Part shown: piece after piece, positions 41,033-57,986 of the stretch
How the letters are laid out: every line of letters starts with the position of its first letter
Position numbering within the stretch: the stretch's first letter is position 1
DNA from: Stutzerimonas stutzeri TS44
GTDB taxonomy: Bacteria; Pseudomonadota; Gammaproteobacteria; Pseudomonadales; Pseudomonadaceae
Length of the DNA: 64,000 bases
Direction of reading: 5' to 3'
Assembly (NCBI GenBank): GCA_000263395.1
Contig: AJXE01000001.1
Span: 1-64,000 of the forward strand
The notes under the pieces: generated by a model
What the model saw: the letters and a program-made list of their open reading frames with translations, nothing else
Databases searched by the model: none
What the model was told of the DNA's origin: nothing
Made by a program: the position numbers and the translations under genes

Positions 41033-42313
41033 ATGAACAGTTTCCCGTGCGCGACCGGCGAACCGCCCCGGCCCGATGCGCAGCCCGCCCCCCACGCCGT
41101 GGACAACGTTGTCTTCACCGAGAAGGGCACGCCACGCTTCACCCGCACCGTGCTGGCGCTGTTCGCCGGCGGCTTCGCGACCTTCGCCCTGCTCTACTGC
41201 GTGCAACCACTGATGCCCATGCTGTCGCAGGCGTTCGCCATCAACGCGGCGCAAAGCAGCCTGGTGCTGTCGTCCTCGACCATCACCCTGGCGATCGGCC
41301 TGCTGATCACCGGGCCGATCTCCGATGCCATCGGCCGCAAGCCGGTGATGGTCACCGCGTTACTGGCCGCCGCCCTGTTCACCCTGCTCAGCGCGGTGAT
41401 GCCCGGCTGGCATGGCGTGCTGCTGATGCGCGCGCTGGTAGGGCTGGCGCTGAGCGGGCTGGCGGCGGTGGCGATGACCTATCTGAGCGAGGAGATTGAT
41501 CCACGGCACCTCGGCCTGGCGATGGGCCTGTACATCGGCGGCAATGCGATCGGCGGCATGAGCGGCCGGCTGATCAGCGGCGTGCTGGTCGATTACCTGC
41601 CGTGGCAGAGCGTGCTGGCGGTGATGGGCGGGCTGGCGCTGCTGGCGGCGCTGCTGTTCTGGCGCTTTCTGCCCGAATCGCGGCACTTCCGTCCGCGCCC
41701 GCTGCGCCCGCGCGGACTGGTGCAGGGCTACGCCATGCACTTTCGCGACGCCGGTCTGCCGTGGCTGTTCCTGCAGGCGTTCCTGCTGATGGGCAGCTTC
41801 GTCACGCTGTTCAACTACATCGGCTACCGGCTGATCGCCGCGCCGTTCGAGCTCAGCCAGACGCTGGTCGGTCTGCTGGCGGTGGTCTACCTGTCGGGCA
41901 TCTACAGCTCGGCGCAGGCCGGCGCGCTGGCCGACCGGATCGGCCGGCGCAAGGTGCTCTGGGCGATGATCGTGCTGATGCTGGGCGGGCTGCTGCTGAC
42001 GCTGTTCGATGCGCTGGCCGCCATCCTGCCGGGCATGCTGCTGTTCACCTTCGGCTTCTTCGGCGCGCATTCGGTGGCCAGCAGCTGGATCGGCCGCCGC
42101 GCCACCCAGGCACGGGGCCAGGCGTCGTCGCTGTACTTGTTCGGCTATTACCTAGGCTCCAGCATCGCCGGAACGCTGGGCGGACTGTTCTGGCATGCCG
42201 GCGGCTGGACCGGCGTAGGCCTGTTCATCGCCGCCCTGCTGCTGGTCTCGCTGCTGGTGGCGCTGCATCTGGCACGCCTGCCGGCCACGCCGGAAAACCA
42301 CGCACGCGGATAG
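41033..42313 (+). CDS. MFS transporter (YnfM-like)
   Basis: A 426-residue major facilitator with about 12 membrane helices. Helix 2-3 loop carries GPISDAIGRKPVM and the repeat half has GALADRIGRRKVLW, both the MFS signature. An unusual 35-residue Pro-rich N-terminal part precedes helix 1. Related to YnfM/AraJ-type efflux proteins; the substrate is not known. Divergent from the LysR gene. Confidence 0.88.
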   Translation: MNSFPCATGEPPRPDAQPAPHAVDNVVFTEKGTPRFTRTVLALFAGGFATFALLYCVQPLMPMLSQAFAINAAQSSLVLSSSTITLAIGLLITGPISDAIGRKPVMVTALLAAALFTLLSAVMPGWHGVLLMRALVGLALSGLAAVAMTYLSEEIDPRHLGLAMGLYIGGNAIGGMSGRLISGVLVDYLPWQSVLAVMGGLALLAALLFWRFLPESRHFRPRPLRPRGLVQGYAMHFRDAGLPWLFLQAFLLMGSFVTLFNYIGYRLIAAPFELSQTLVGLLAVVYLSGIYSSAQAGALADRIGRRKVLWAMIVLMLGGLLLTLFDALAAILPGMLLFTFGFFGAHSVASSWIGRRATQARGQASSLYLFGYYLGSSIAGTLGGLFWHAGGWTGVGLFIAALLLVSLLVALHLARLPATPENHARG

Positions 42314-42339
42314 CAAAACGCCCCGCATGAGCGGGGCGT
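42314..42339. terminator. Bidirectional terminator
   Basis: AAACGCCCCGC-ATGA-GCGGGGCGTTT between the convergent MFS and hemE genes; 11-bp perfect stem with T run for the + strand and for hemE on the minus strand. Confidence 0.85.
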
Positions 42340-42358
42340 TTCGTCGTGCGCGACGTGC

Positions 42359-43423
42359 TTAGCGGTGGTACTGCGCCGACAGCTCGTGCACGGCCTCGAT
42401 GAACGCGCCGGCATGCGCCGGATCGACTTCCGGGGTGATGCCGTGACCGAGGTTGAACACGTGGCCGTTGCCGTGGCCGAAGCTGGCGAGGATGCGGCCG
42501 ACTTCGGCACGAATCGCCTCCGGCTTGGCATACAGCACGCTGGGGTCCATGTTGCCCTGCAGCGCGACCTTGTCACCGACCCGCGCACGCGCGCTGCCGA
42601 TATCGCAGGTCCAGTCCAGACCGAGCGCCTCGGCACCGGCATCTGCCATCGACTCCAGCCACAGCCCGCCGCCCTTGGTGAAGAGGATCACCGGCACGCG
42701 GCGGCCGTCATGCTCGCGGATCAGCCCGTCGACGATCTTCTGCATGTAGGCCAGGGAGAACTCCTGGTAAGCCGCCGCCGACAGGCTGCCGCCCCAGGAA
42801 TCGAAGATCTGCACGGCCTGCGCGCCGGCGCGGATCTGGCCGTTGAGGTAGGCGGTGACCGATTGCGCCAGCTTGTCGAGCAGCGCGTGCATCGCCGCCG
42901 GATCGCTGTAGAGCATCGCCTTGGATTTGCGGAAATCTTTCGACGAGCCGCCTTCGACCATGTAGGTCGCCAGAGTCCAGGGGCTGCCGGAGAAGCCGAT
43001 CAGCGGTACGCGGCCGTTGAGTTCACGGCGGATGGTGCGCACGGCGTCCATCACGTAACCCAGATCCTTTTCCGGATCGGGGATCGGCAGCGCGTCGATG
43101 TCGGCGGCGCTGCTGACCACCTTCTTGAAGCGCGGACCCTCGCCAGTCTCGAAGTACAGCCCCAGGCCCATCGCATCCGGCACGGTGAGGATGTCGGAGA
43201 ACAGGATCGCGGCATCCAGCGGATAGCGCTCCAGCGGCTGCAGGGTCACCTCGCAGGCCAGCTCCGGATTCATGCACAGGCTCATGAAGTCGCCGGCCTT
43301 GGCGCGGCTGGCGCGGTATTCCGGCAGGTAGCGGCCGGCCTGGCGCATCATCCACACCGGGGTGACGTCGACAGGCTGCTTGAGCAGGGCACGAAGGAAG
43401 CGATCGTTCTTCAAGGTGGTCAT
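42359..43423 (-). CDS. hemE: Uroporphyrinogen decarboxylase
   Basis: A 354-residue enzyme converting uroporphyrinogen III to coproporphyrinogen III in heme synthesis. ATG 43423 starts [36 protein letters not shown] is the family signature with the substrate-binding arginines, and [17 protein letters not shown] the second. Length normal. The gene follows gltD with a terminator between. Confidence 0.96.
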   Translation of the reverse strand: MTTLKNDRFLRALLKQPVDVTPVWMMRQAGRYLPEYRASRAKAGDFMSLCMNPELACEVTLQPLERYPLDAAILFSDILTVPDAMGLGLYFETGEGPRFKKVVSSAADIDALPIPDPEKDLGYVMDAVRTIRRELNGRVPLIGFSGSPWTLATYMVEGGSSKDFRKSKAMLYSDPAAMHALLDKLAQSVTAYLNGQIRAGAQAVQIFDSWGGSLSAAAYQEFSLAYMQKIVDGLIREHDGRRVPVILFTKGGGLWLESMADAGAEALGLDWTCDIGSARARVGDKVALQGNMDPSVLYAKPEAIRAEVGRILASFGHGNGHVFNLGHGITPEVDPAHAGAFIEAVHELSAQYHR

Positions 43424-43472
43424 GGCGGGGTCCCGGCAAAAAAGTGCCGTGCATTGTCGCAAAGCGGAAAAC

Positions 43473-43500
43473 AAAAGGCACGGCGAGCGCCGTGCCTTTT
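43473..43500 (-). terminator. Terminator of the gltBD operon
   Basis: GGCACGGC-GAGC-GCCGTGCC flanked by AAAA and TTTT runs, 45 nt behind the gltD stop and 50 nt before the hemE start. Confidence 0.82.
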
Positions 43501-43544
43501 CCGCGGGCTTGATTCATGTCAGGCGCGGCGCGCCCGGCACAGGC

Positions 43545-44993
<1,449 letters not shown>

Positions 44994-44997
44994 TCAG

Positions 44998-45071
44998 GCT
45001 GCAAGCCGCATGACGATCACGGAGCCGCGCCTCACGCCGCTCGGGTCGTGAGGCTCGCGGCTTTAAGCTGC
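44998..45071. repeat. REP-like imperfect palindrome between gltB and gltD
   Basis: The 111-nt gltB-gltD gap holds a nested inverted repeat: outer arms GGCTGCAAGCCGC and GCGGCTTTAAGC, inner arms GCCGCG-CCTCACG (45024-45036) and CGTGAGG-CTCGCGGC (45047-45061). It looks like the repetitive extragenic palindromes of Pseudomonas. Confidence 0.6.
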
Positions 45072-45074
45072 TTG

Positions 45075-49520
<4,446 letters not shown>

Positions 49521-49697
49521 AGGCACTCCACCAGCTAAATGCGTTGTAAATCAACCCCTTACTGACGGAGCACAGGAAAGCCCCGTCATTCACGCGGGCG
49601 AAAGGGGGAGCAGTTTACAAAGCAACCGTGGAACGACACAATTTTTTTTGCAAGCCCCAATTCGGTGCATTACGCACTTTTTTGGGGCATTTTTTCG

Positions 49698-51212
49698 CTA
49701 TTTACGTATCTCCTGCTGAACGCTAGCCAAACTGCGCACCCAAGGCTTGCCCGATTGTAGTTCCGCCGGCAGTGTCTTGATCGCCGCAGTCGCTGCCGTG
49801 CGACTGGCAAAACTGCCGTAGGTCACCACGTAGAGCAGCTTGCCCTGGTGCTGCTTGACGAAATAACGGTAGCCCGCGCCGTGCTTGGCAAGCACCGCCT
49901 GCGCACTCTTCTCGCTGCGGGTACCGAGAATCTGCAGCAGATAGTTGCTACCGGGCTGGCTGGCGTACCAGTTAGCCCCGACCATGTTCGTGACCGGCTT
50001 CGGCGAAACTGCCGGAGCCGGCTTGGGCGCTGGCTCCGGGACAGGAGCGGGCGCTTTCGCTGGTGCTGGCGCCGGAGCAGGCTCGACGACCGACGACTGC
50101 GACTGAGCGGGCGCCACAGGTTCGACCTCGCGCACAGGCGTGCCGCTTGCCTCGACCGGACTATCGTCTTGCTCGCCGCCGGCTGCCGCCGCCAATGGCT
50201 CACGAATCACCGGCTGCGCATCTGCCGTCAACGGCAGCGCCGAAGGCCGATCGGCCCCATCGAACTCGATCGCGGCCTCGCCGTTCGCCGGCGATTCGGC
50301 CGCAGCGCCACCGCCCAGCGGAAGCGCCGCACTGCTCGGTGTCGGCGCATCCGGCTCGCCCGCGCCGCGAAACAGCAACGCCAGTCCGACGACGACAAGC
50401 ACCGCCAGCACCGCCAGCAGGTGTTTCTTCGGAACGGGCAGGGCAAAACCGCCCGCACGCGCGCGCTTCCTGCTCGCCTGCATGCCTTCGACCAGCTCTT
50501 CGCGCGCCACCTCGTTGATTGCGCCAGGCCAGCCGCCGGCCAGCTCATGAATGCGCGCGATCTGCTCCTCGCTCAGGCATTCCAGGCCACTGCCCGCACC
50601 TTCCAGGCGCTGGGCAAGGTATTCGCGCGTTTCGTCTTCTTCATAAGGGCGCAGGGCGATGACGTGATAGCGCTCACCCGGTCCGTCGCTGAGCGCCTCC
50701 AGTCGACCAACCAGCGCCGGCTCGCCAAACAGGAACACGTGCGGCCGCGCCTCCGGACTCCCTGCGGCGAAGCGCAGCAGCGTTTCGATGGCCGCGCCGG
50801 TCAGATGCTCGGCATCGTCGACCAGCAGGTAGACTTCCTGGCCGGTGAGCGCCAACTGGACGATCTGCGCCATCACCGCGTCGAAATCGCTCCGCTGCAC
50901 GTTCAACGCCTGGGCCACCTGCTGCAGCACCGCGGCCGCATCGGCGGTTCCCTGCGGGGTGATCACCACGCTCTGCACTGACTGCTTGTTGCTGCTGGCG
51001 ACCAGCGCCTGGCGCAGCAGTGTCTTGCCGCTGCCCTGTGGACCGGTCACCACCAGCAGCAACTGGCTGTAGCGCGCCAGGTGATGGAGCTGCCCCAGCA
51101 CCGGTTTGCGCTGGGCGGGAAAGAACTTGAAGCCCGGGACACGGGCAGCAAAAGGATCATGACTGAACCCGTAATGGTTCAGAAACGAGTCGTCCGCAGA
51201 CAAACTGGTCAT
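49698..51212 (-). CDS. AAA ATPase with C-terminal SPOR domain (DamX-like)
   Basis: A 504-residue protein. Residues 1-260 are an ExeA/GspA-type ATPase (NHYGFSHDPFAARVPGFKFF at the start; Walker A GPQGSGKT near residue 60; VYLLVDDAEHL as Walker B). One membrane helix at about 267-285 (LAVLAVLVVVGLALLF), a Pro/Ala-rich linker, then a SPOR domain (YLLQILGTRSEKSAQAVLAK to the end) that binds bare peptidoglycan at the septum. The same gene stands behind aroB in Pseudomonas; E. coli damX has this place too. A role in division or wall-linked secretion is likely. Confidence 0.88.
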   Translation of the reverse strand: MTSLSADDSFLNHYGFSHDPFAARVPGFKFFPAQRKPVLGQLHHLARYSQLLLVVTGPQGSGKTLLRQALVASSNKQSVQSVVITPQGTADAAAVLQQVAQALNVQRSDFDAVMAQIVQLALTGQEVYLLVDDAEHLTGAAIETLLRFAAGSPEARPHVFLFGEPALVGRLEALSDGPGERYHVIALRPYEEDETREYLAQRLEGAGSGLECLSEEQIARIHELAGGWPGAINEVAREELVEGMQASRKRARAGGFALPVPKKHLLAVLAVLVVVGLALLFRGAGEPDAPTPSSAALPLGGGAAAESPANGEAAIEFDGADRPSALPLTADAQPVIREPLAAAAGGEQDDSPVEASGTPVREVEPVAPAQSQSSVVEPAPAPAPAKAPAPVPEPAPKPAPAVSPKPVTNMVGANWYASQPGSNYLLQILGTRSEKSAQAVLAKHGAGYRYFVKQHQGKLLYVVTYGSFASRTAATAAIKTLPAELQSGKPWVRSLASVQQEIRK

Positions 51213-51221
51213 GGAAATTTC

Positions 51222-52325
51222 TTACGCTCCTAAGTGTTGCATCAGCGCCCCATAGTCGACGCGCAACGTGTCTTCCAGCGCCTGCCGGGGGAAATCGCCG
51301 GTCACGACGGCGTCACCGAGCCCCTTGAGCAACACCAGTCGCAGCTTGCCGTCGAGGACCTTCTTGTCGACCGCCATATGCTGCAGAAAATCCGCGGCCG
51401 TCATATCCTGCGGCGGCACGACCGGCAGGCCGGCACGCACGAACAGGCGGATGGCGCGATCACGCTCGGCAGCTGCGATCCAGCCCAGTTGGCAGGACAT
51501 CTGCAGCGCCATCACCGTGCCCGCCGACACCGCCTCACCATGCAGCCAGACGCCATAGCCCTGATGCGTCTCGATGGCATGTCCGAAGGTGTGGCCCAGA
51601 TTCAGGATGGCGCGGATGCCCGACTCCCTCTCGTCCGCCCCCACCACCCGCGCCTTGGCCGCGCAGGAACGGTATATGGCCTCGCTCAATGCCTGCGGGT
51701 CCAGCGCGCGCAGGCTTTCGATATGCGTCTCCAGCCATCCGAGGAAAGGCGCATCGCAGATCAGCCCATACTTGATCACTTCCGCGAGGCCCGCAGAAAG
51801 CTCCCGTGCCGGCAGAGTGCTCAGCGTAGTCGTGTCGATGATCACGGCGCGTGGCTGGTAGAACGCACCGATCATGTTCTTGCCCAGCGGGTGATTGATC
51901 CCGGTCTTGCCGCCGACCGAGGAGTCGACCTGCGACAGCAATGTCGTCGGCACCTGGATGAAATCGACGCCCCGCTGGTAGCTGGCCGCGGCATAACCGG
52001 CCATATCGCCGATCACGCCGCCGCCCAGCGCGACGATCGTGGTGCCGCGATCATGCCGCGCGCCAAGCAGGCCATCGAAGATCAGTTGCAGCGTCTGCCA
52101 GTTCTTGTGGGCTTCACCGTCGGGAAGAATGATCGGCGTGACCGAGAAGGCGCTCAGCGAGCGCATCAGCCGATCCAGATACAGCGGCGCAACGGTTTCG
52201 TTGGTGACGATCGCCACCTGCCTGCCACGGATCCGGGCGGCTAGCAGATCGGCGCGCCCCAGCAATTGCTCACCAATCTGAATCGGATAGCTGCGCTCGC
52301 CGAGATCGACCTGAAGTGTCTGCAT
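51222..52325 (-). CDS. aroB: 3-dehydroquinate synthase
   Basis: A 367-residue enzyme, second step of the shikimate pathway. ATG 52325 with GGAGGCCTC upstream. The NAD/zinc site signatures are present: [39 protein letters not shown], and [13 protein letters not shown] with zinc ligands. Normal length. Its binding site pairs with the end of aroK in a hairpin. Confidence 0.96.
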   Translation of the reverse strand: MQTLQVDLGERSYPIQIGEQLLGRADLLAARIRGRQVAIVTNETVAPLYLDRLMRSLSAFSVTPIILPDGEAHKNWQTLQLIFDGLLGARHDRGTTIVALGGGVIGDMAGYAAASYQRGVDFIQVPTTLLSQVDSSVGGKTGINHPLGKNMIGAFYQPRAVIIDTTTLSTLPARELSAGLAEVIKYGLICDAPFLGWLETHIESLRALDPQALSEAIYRSCAAKARVVGADERESGIRAILNLGHTFGHAIETHQGYGVWLHGEAVSAGTVMALQMSCQLGWIAAAERDRAIRLFVRAGLPVVPPQDMTAADFLQHMAVDKKVLDGKLRLVLLKGLGDAVVTGDFPRQALEDTLRVDYGALMQHLGA

Positions 52326-52327
52326 GA

Positions 52328-52347
52328 GGCCTCCAAAAAAGGAGGCT
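52328..52347 (-). promoter_or_regulatory. Hairpin covering the aroB ribosome binding site
   Basis: On the minus strand AGCCTCC-TTTTTT-GGAGGCC; the right arm is the aroB Shine-Dalgarno sequence, the left arm includes the aroK stop codon. Ribosomes finishing aroK would open it, which would couple aroB translation to aroK. Confidence 0.6.
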
Positions 52348-52891
52348 AGGATAGCGCAGTTCCGTCATGGCTTTCACGGGGCCGGAGCGCCTGGAGTCGA
52401 TCGAGAATCTCCATCACCACCAGGCGTGGTGGACGCTCATCGGTTTCCACCACGATATCGGCGATCTCCCGATACAGCGGATCCCGAATGGCCATGAGAG
52501 TCTCCAGCACCGCGCGCGGGTCAGGCGCCTGCAGGAGCGGGCGATTGCGATCCCGGGAGGTTCGCTCCAGCTGCTGCTCCACGGAGGTACACAGATAAAC
52601 GACCTGCCCGCCGGCATGCAATGCCCGGCGATTGTCCTCGCGCAGCACGGCGCCTCCGCCCGTCGCCAGCACCACCCCGTTCAACAGACAGAGGTCCGCG
52701 ATGGCGGCATGCTCGCGCTCGCGAAACCCCGCCTCGCCCTCCACATCGAAGATCAGCGGAATACTAGCGCCGGTACGCTGCTCGACTTCCTTGTCCGAGT
52801 CCTTGAACGGCAAGCGCAACTCTTTGGCAAGCAAACGCCCGATGGTGCTCTTGCCAGCTCCCATCGGGCCTACGAGGATCAGATTCTGCAC
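52346..52891 (-). CDS. aroK: Shikimate kinase
   Basis: A 181-residue kinase that phosphorylates shikimate. GTG 52891, 4 nt after the pilQ stop. Walker [10 protein letters not shown] at residues 8-16, substrate-binding [12 protein letters not shown] (Asp-x-Asp) and FREREH, and [12 protein letters not shown]. Classical length. Confidence 0.96.
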   Translation of the reverse strand: MQNLILVGPMGAGKSTIGRLLAKELRLPFKDSDKEVEQRTGASIPLIFDVEGEAGFREREHAAIADLCLLNGVVLATGGGAVLREDNRRALHAGGQVVYLCTSVEQQLERTSRDRNRPLLQAPDPRAVLETLMAIRDPLYREIADIVVETDERPPRLVVMEILDRLQALRPRESHDGTALS

Positions 52892-52895
52892 CCAG

Positions 52896-54971
52896 TCAAC
52901 GACTCACAGCTATGGCTTGGTTGTTAACTATACGCGGAGTGAGAAACACCAACAGCTCCGATTTTTCTTCCGTGACGGTGTCGCGACGGAACAGGCGCCC
53001 CAGGAACGGCAGGTCGCCCAGCAGCGGCACCTTGTCGACCGAGCGGCTCTGGGTATTGGAGAACACCCCGCCGATGACAATGGTTTCACCATCGCTGACC
53101 AGCACCTTGGCATTTACCTCGTTTTTATTGATAGGCGGCACGTCATTGAGCGCATTCGCAAAATCGGGCGCGTCCTTGGTGACCTTGACTTCCATGATGA
53201 TGCGATTGTCAGGTGTGATTTGCGGCGTTACCTCCAGCGACAGCACCGCTTCCTTGAACGATGTACTGGTCGCGCCGCTGGAACTGGCTTCCTGATAGGG
53301 AATTTCCGAGCCCTTGAGGATCTTTGCCGTTTCCTTGTCCGAGGTGACGACCTTGGGCTGGGAAACGATTTCACCATTACCCGACTTCTCCATGGCCGAG
53401 AGCTCGAGATCGAGGATGAGGTTGTCAGTCACATAGCCGATACCGATGCCGGCGGTACGATTGGAAACGCCCAGATCGACGAACGGGAAGTTTCCGTTGC
53501 TGTCCTCGCCGGAGTCTCCGCCCTCGTCACCGTAGTCGTCATTGCCATAGACCGCACCGCGGCCATTGGCGAAGATCTGGGTCCCACCCCAGCGAACCCC
53601 CAGGCTCTTGTCGTAATCCACGTTGGCCTCGACGATCCGCGCCTCGATCATCACCTGGCGCACCGGAATGTCCAGTTGCGCGACGATGCGGCGCAGCTCG
53701 TCCAGTCGATCCTGAGTCTGGTAGGCGATGATGTTGTTGGTCCGGTCATCGACGGCAATCGAGCCGCGCTCATCGACCTGCCCCTCGGTGTTGGTCACCG
53801 ACTGGAAGAGCTTGGCAATATCGGCCGCCTTGGCGTAGTTGACCTGCACCACCTCGCGACGCAGCGGCGCGAGCTCGGCAATCTGCCGTTGCGACTCGAG
53901 CTCCTGGCGTTCGCGTGCAGCGATCTCGTCGGCCGGCGCGACCAGCAGCACATTGCCGACCTGCCGCTTGTCCAGCCCCTTGGTCTTGAGCACCAGGTCC
54001 AGCGCCTGATCCCACGGCACATTCTGCAGACGCAGGGTGATGTTGCCCTGCACCGTATCGCTGGCGACCAGGTTGAGATCGGTGAAGTCCGCGATCAGCT
54101 GGAGCACGGAGCGGACATCGATGTCCTGGAAATTGAGCGACAGCTTCTCGCCCGTATAGGCAAAGCGCTCGGTCTTGCGCTTCTGCGTCTCGTCCTCGGT
54201 CAGCGGCTTGATGCTGATCGTCAGTTTGTCATCGGTCTGATAGGCCAGGTAGTCATAGCGGCCGGTCGGCTCGATGGCGATGGTCGCGCCACCACCCTGG
54301 GCGGCAGCATCGACGAATTTCACTGGCGTGGCGAAATCCTGAACGTCCAGGCGAACCCGCAGGGACTCGGGCAACTGGGTCTTGGCAAACGAAACGCGAA
54401 TCTTCCCGCTCTGCTCTTCGATACTGGAACTGACCGAAGGATCGGAAAGCGTGATGATCACGTTGCCAGCGCCATCTTCGCCGCGCCGGAAATCGATGTT
54501 GTTGATCGCCTTGCCCGTCAGCAGCGGCTTCGAAGGTGCCGGCGTAGCTAGCGGAGCGGCGGTGGCAGGGCTGGCCACGGCGGCAGAGGCCGAGGATTCG
54601 CCAAGCACAACGAACAGATTGCTGCCTTCGATACGCGTCGAATAGGGCACCAGGGTCGTCAGGTTGACGATCAGGCGGGTACGCCCTTGTGCCTCGACCA
54701 CCGTGACACTGCGCGCGTTACCGACCCCCAGCTCACGATTCTTGACGCCCAGCTTGTTGGACACGCCCGGCAGATCCAGCGCAATACGCGCCGGCTGTTC
54801 CAGCGTATAGCCATGTGGCTTGCTCACCGGCTCGTCGAACGCCAACTTGAGTTCGACACGATCGCCGGGAAGCGACGCAACATCCAGGGCGTTGAGGTTG
54901 GCGGCCAGCAGGGCCGGAGAGGCCAGAAGCGCCAACAATGCGACACCAAGACGCGAGACGGTGCTATTCAT
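52896..54971 (-). CDS. pilQ: Type IV pilus secretin PilQ
   Basis: A 691-residue outer-membrane secretin. ATG 54971 with GGAAGAAC upstream; signal peptide ends LLAANL. Two AMIN domains (residues 25-250) bind peptidoglycan, followed by STN/N0 ([20 protein letters not shown]), N1 ([20 protein letters not shown]) and the secretin domain ending [20 protein letters not shown] with the LTPRIV end. Forms the pore for the pilus; gene order pilMNOPQ is conserved. Confidence 0.96.
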   Translation of the reverse strand: MNSTVSRLGVALLALLASPALLAANLNALDVASLPGDRVELKLAFDEPVSKPHGYTLEQPARIALDLPGVSNKLGVKNRELGVGNARSVTVVEAQGRTRLIVNLTTLVPYSTRIEGSNLFVVLGESSASAAVASPATAAPLATPAPSKPLLTGKAINNIDFRRGEDGAGNVIITLSDPSVSSSIEEQSGKIRVSFAKTQLPESLRVRLDVQDFATPVKFVDAAAQGGGATIAIEPTGRYDYLAYQTDDKLTISIKPLTEDETQKRKTERFAYTGEKLSLNFQDIDVRSVLQLIADFTDLNLVASDTVQGNITLRLQNVPWDQALDLVLKTKGLDKRQVGNVLLVAPADEIAARERQELESQRQIAELAPLRREVVQVNYAKAADIAKLFQSVTNTEGQVDERGSIAVDDRTNNIIAYQTQDRLDELRRIVAQLDIPVRQVMIEARIVEANVDYDKSLGVRWGGTQIFANGRGAVYGNDDYGDEGGDSGEDSNGNFPFVDLGVSNRTAGIGIGYVTDNLILDLELSAMEKSGNGEIVSQPKVVTSDKETAKILKGSEIPYQEASSSGATSTSFKEAVLSLEVTPQITPDNRIIMEVKVTKDAPDFANALNDVPPINKNEVNAKVLVSDGETIVIGGVFSNTQSRSVDKVPLLGDLPFLGRLFRRDTVTEEKSELLVFLTPRIVNNQAIAVSR

Positions 54972-55026
54972 AGAGTTCTTCCGTTGTGCAGACCGGTACA
55001 GGTTTTCCATTCTTGTTGCCCCGCGC

Positions 55027-55554
55027 TCAGGTGCGCTCTTTCAAATTCAAACTGCGCGGGCGCTCCAGCCACCCACCCTCGCCATCCGGAACTATCTCCA
55101 GCACCTCGATCTCGGCATCGGTGATCTCGACGATGCGGCCGTGATTTCGCCCCAGATAATCGCCGACCTTGACTCGATGAACGCCATCCCCACCCTTAAC
55201 AAGAGCGAATCTGCCGTCACTGTTAGCCAATGTTCCGACCATGACGAAGTTTTCAATATTGAAACCTTCGAGAAACTGCTTGATCCGGGTTTCGTCCGGA
55301 CGGATATCCTTGGAACCCTTTTCCCGCTGTGCCAGGTCTATCTTGACCGGCGGCTGGAAAGGATGACGCAATGCTGCCGCGCTATAGGTGAACGCCTCGT
55401 ACGGAACAAAGGCAGGCAGGGGCTCGATCGAGCCTTTCGGCCGGGCTCGCACCTCGTCGAAATACTGCTGCAAATCGGAAAAATCGGATCCGCCACCACA
55501 ACCTGCCAGCGCCATCAGACTCAAGCCCAATACGGCGAAACGGGCTTTTTTCAT
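55027..55554 (-). CDS. pilP: Type IV pilus lipoprotein PilP
   Basis: A 175-residue lipoprotein (lipobox LMALAGCGG) with the C-terminal beta domain FVMVGTLANSDGRFALVKGG ... HRVKVGDYLGRNHGRI that contacts PilQ. Its start overlaps the pilO stop by 4 nt. Links the inner-membrane PilMNO complex with the secretin. Confidence 0.95.
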   Translation of the reverse strand: MKKARFAVLGLSLMALAGCGGGSDFSDLQQYFDEVRARPKGSIEPLPAFVPYEAFTYSAAALRHPFQPPVKIDLAQREKGSKDIRPDETRIKQFLEGFNIENFVMVGTLANSDGRFALVKGGDGVHRVKVGDYLGRNHGRIVEITDAEIEVLEIVPDGEGGWLERPRSLNLKERT

Positions 55555-56174
55555 TTTTGCAGCCCCTTGTCGTTATAGCGATAAGTCTTGGCCAGAATGC
55601 TCATGTGCAACTTGCTGGAGGTATCCGCTTTCTCGGTCTTGATCTCGAAATCATGCAGCGTGACGATACGCGGCAAGCTGGCAACCCCGCTCACGAAAGT
55701 TGCGAGATCGTGATACCCGCCCACCACATTTATCTGTATGGGCAGCTCTATATAGAATTGCTGGACAACTTCCGGCTGAAGCTTTATTTCCTCGAACTCC
55801 AGTCCGCTCCCCAGGCCGGTGCGAGTTATATCTTCGAGCAAACCGGGAACTTCCGTATCGCTGGGCAACTGACGCAATAATGCACCGAAGGAAGTTTCCA
55901 TTTCGGCCATCTGCTCTCTGTAGGCCTCCAGGTTTGCCGCCTGAAACGCCTTCGTCGAGAACTGTTGCTTCAGGGTTTCCTCCTGGGCCTGCTGTTGCTC
56001 GAGAGTCGCCTGCAGGTCCTTCAGATGAAAGTAGTAACCCAGCGCCAGCACGACCGACAGCAGCAGTACCGATGCAATGACCTTCACCGGCCCCGGCCAG
56101 GAGCCGAGATTGTTGAAATCCAGCTCGGCCAGATCGACCTTGCGCAGACTTTCCAGCGAATCGGCCAGGCTCAT
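55551..56174 (-). CDS. pilO: Type IV pilus assembly protein PilO
   Basis: A 207-residue inner-membrane protein: short cytoplasmic part, membrane helix at residues 29-48 (VKVIASVLLLSVVLALGYYF), coiled coil (residues 52-95), then a ferredoxin-like periplasmic domain (LPIQINVVGGYHDLATFVSG). Overlaps pilN by 4 nt. Pairs with PilN. Confidence 0.95.
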   Translation of the reverse strand: MSLADSLESLRKVDLAELDFNNLGSWPGPVKVIASVLLLSVVLALGYYFHLKDLQATLEQQQAQEETLKQQFSTKAFQAANLEAYREQMAEMETSFGALLRQLPSDTEVPGLLEDITRTGLGSGLEFEEIKLQPEVVQQFYIELPIQINVVGGYHDLATFVSGVASLPRIVTLHDFEIKTEKADTSSKLHMSILAKTYRYNDKGLQK

Positions 56175-56742
56175 GGCTTGCTTCCTTCCGTGGGGACGCC
56201 AGGCTGCGTCTGTTGCACCGTAAGCTGGAACACGTTTTCCTGATCCACCGCGCCAGCAGTGACCGCCTTGACCTCGGTGAGATTCGGCGCCTCGAGCCAG
56301 TCCGACCCATCGAGGTTGCGCATCAGGTTGGAAACCCGGTTGTTCGACTCGGCAGCGCCGACGATCGCGATGGTCTTGCCGGTCATCTTCAAGCCGGTGA
56401 AGTAGACGCCATCGGGCAGGGTACGCACCAACTGATCGAACACACGACCGATAACCGGTCGGTTGCCCTGCAGATCCTGAATGATCTTCATGCGCTCCAG
56501 AAGCTGCTGGCGACGCTCCTTCAGCTCCTTGATCTCCTTGATACGGGCATCGAGCACAGCGATCTCCTTGCGCACGAAATCGTTACGCGCGTTCTGGTAC
56601 TCGATGGCGCTGTTGAAATAACGGTCGCCGAGGAAGACAAGCCCCCCCGCGAGCAGCAGCACACCGGCCAGCGTCGCCAGGAAGCGCTGCTTGCGCTCCT
56701 CGCGCAGTTGTTCGCGCCAGGGAAGCAGGTTGATCCGCGCCA

Positions 56743-56743
<1 letters not shown>
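56171..56743 (-). CDS. pilN: Type IV pilus assembly protein PilN
   Basis: A 190-residue protein starting MARINLLPWREQLREERKQ; the INLLPWRE motif binds the groove of PilM. Membrane helix at residues 21-40, then a coiled coil and a periplasmic domain like PilO's. The ATG shares one base with the pilM stop (TGATG). Confidence 0.95.
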
Positions 56744-57986
<1,243 letters not shown>

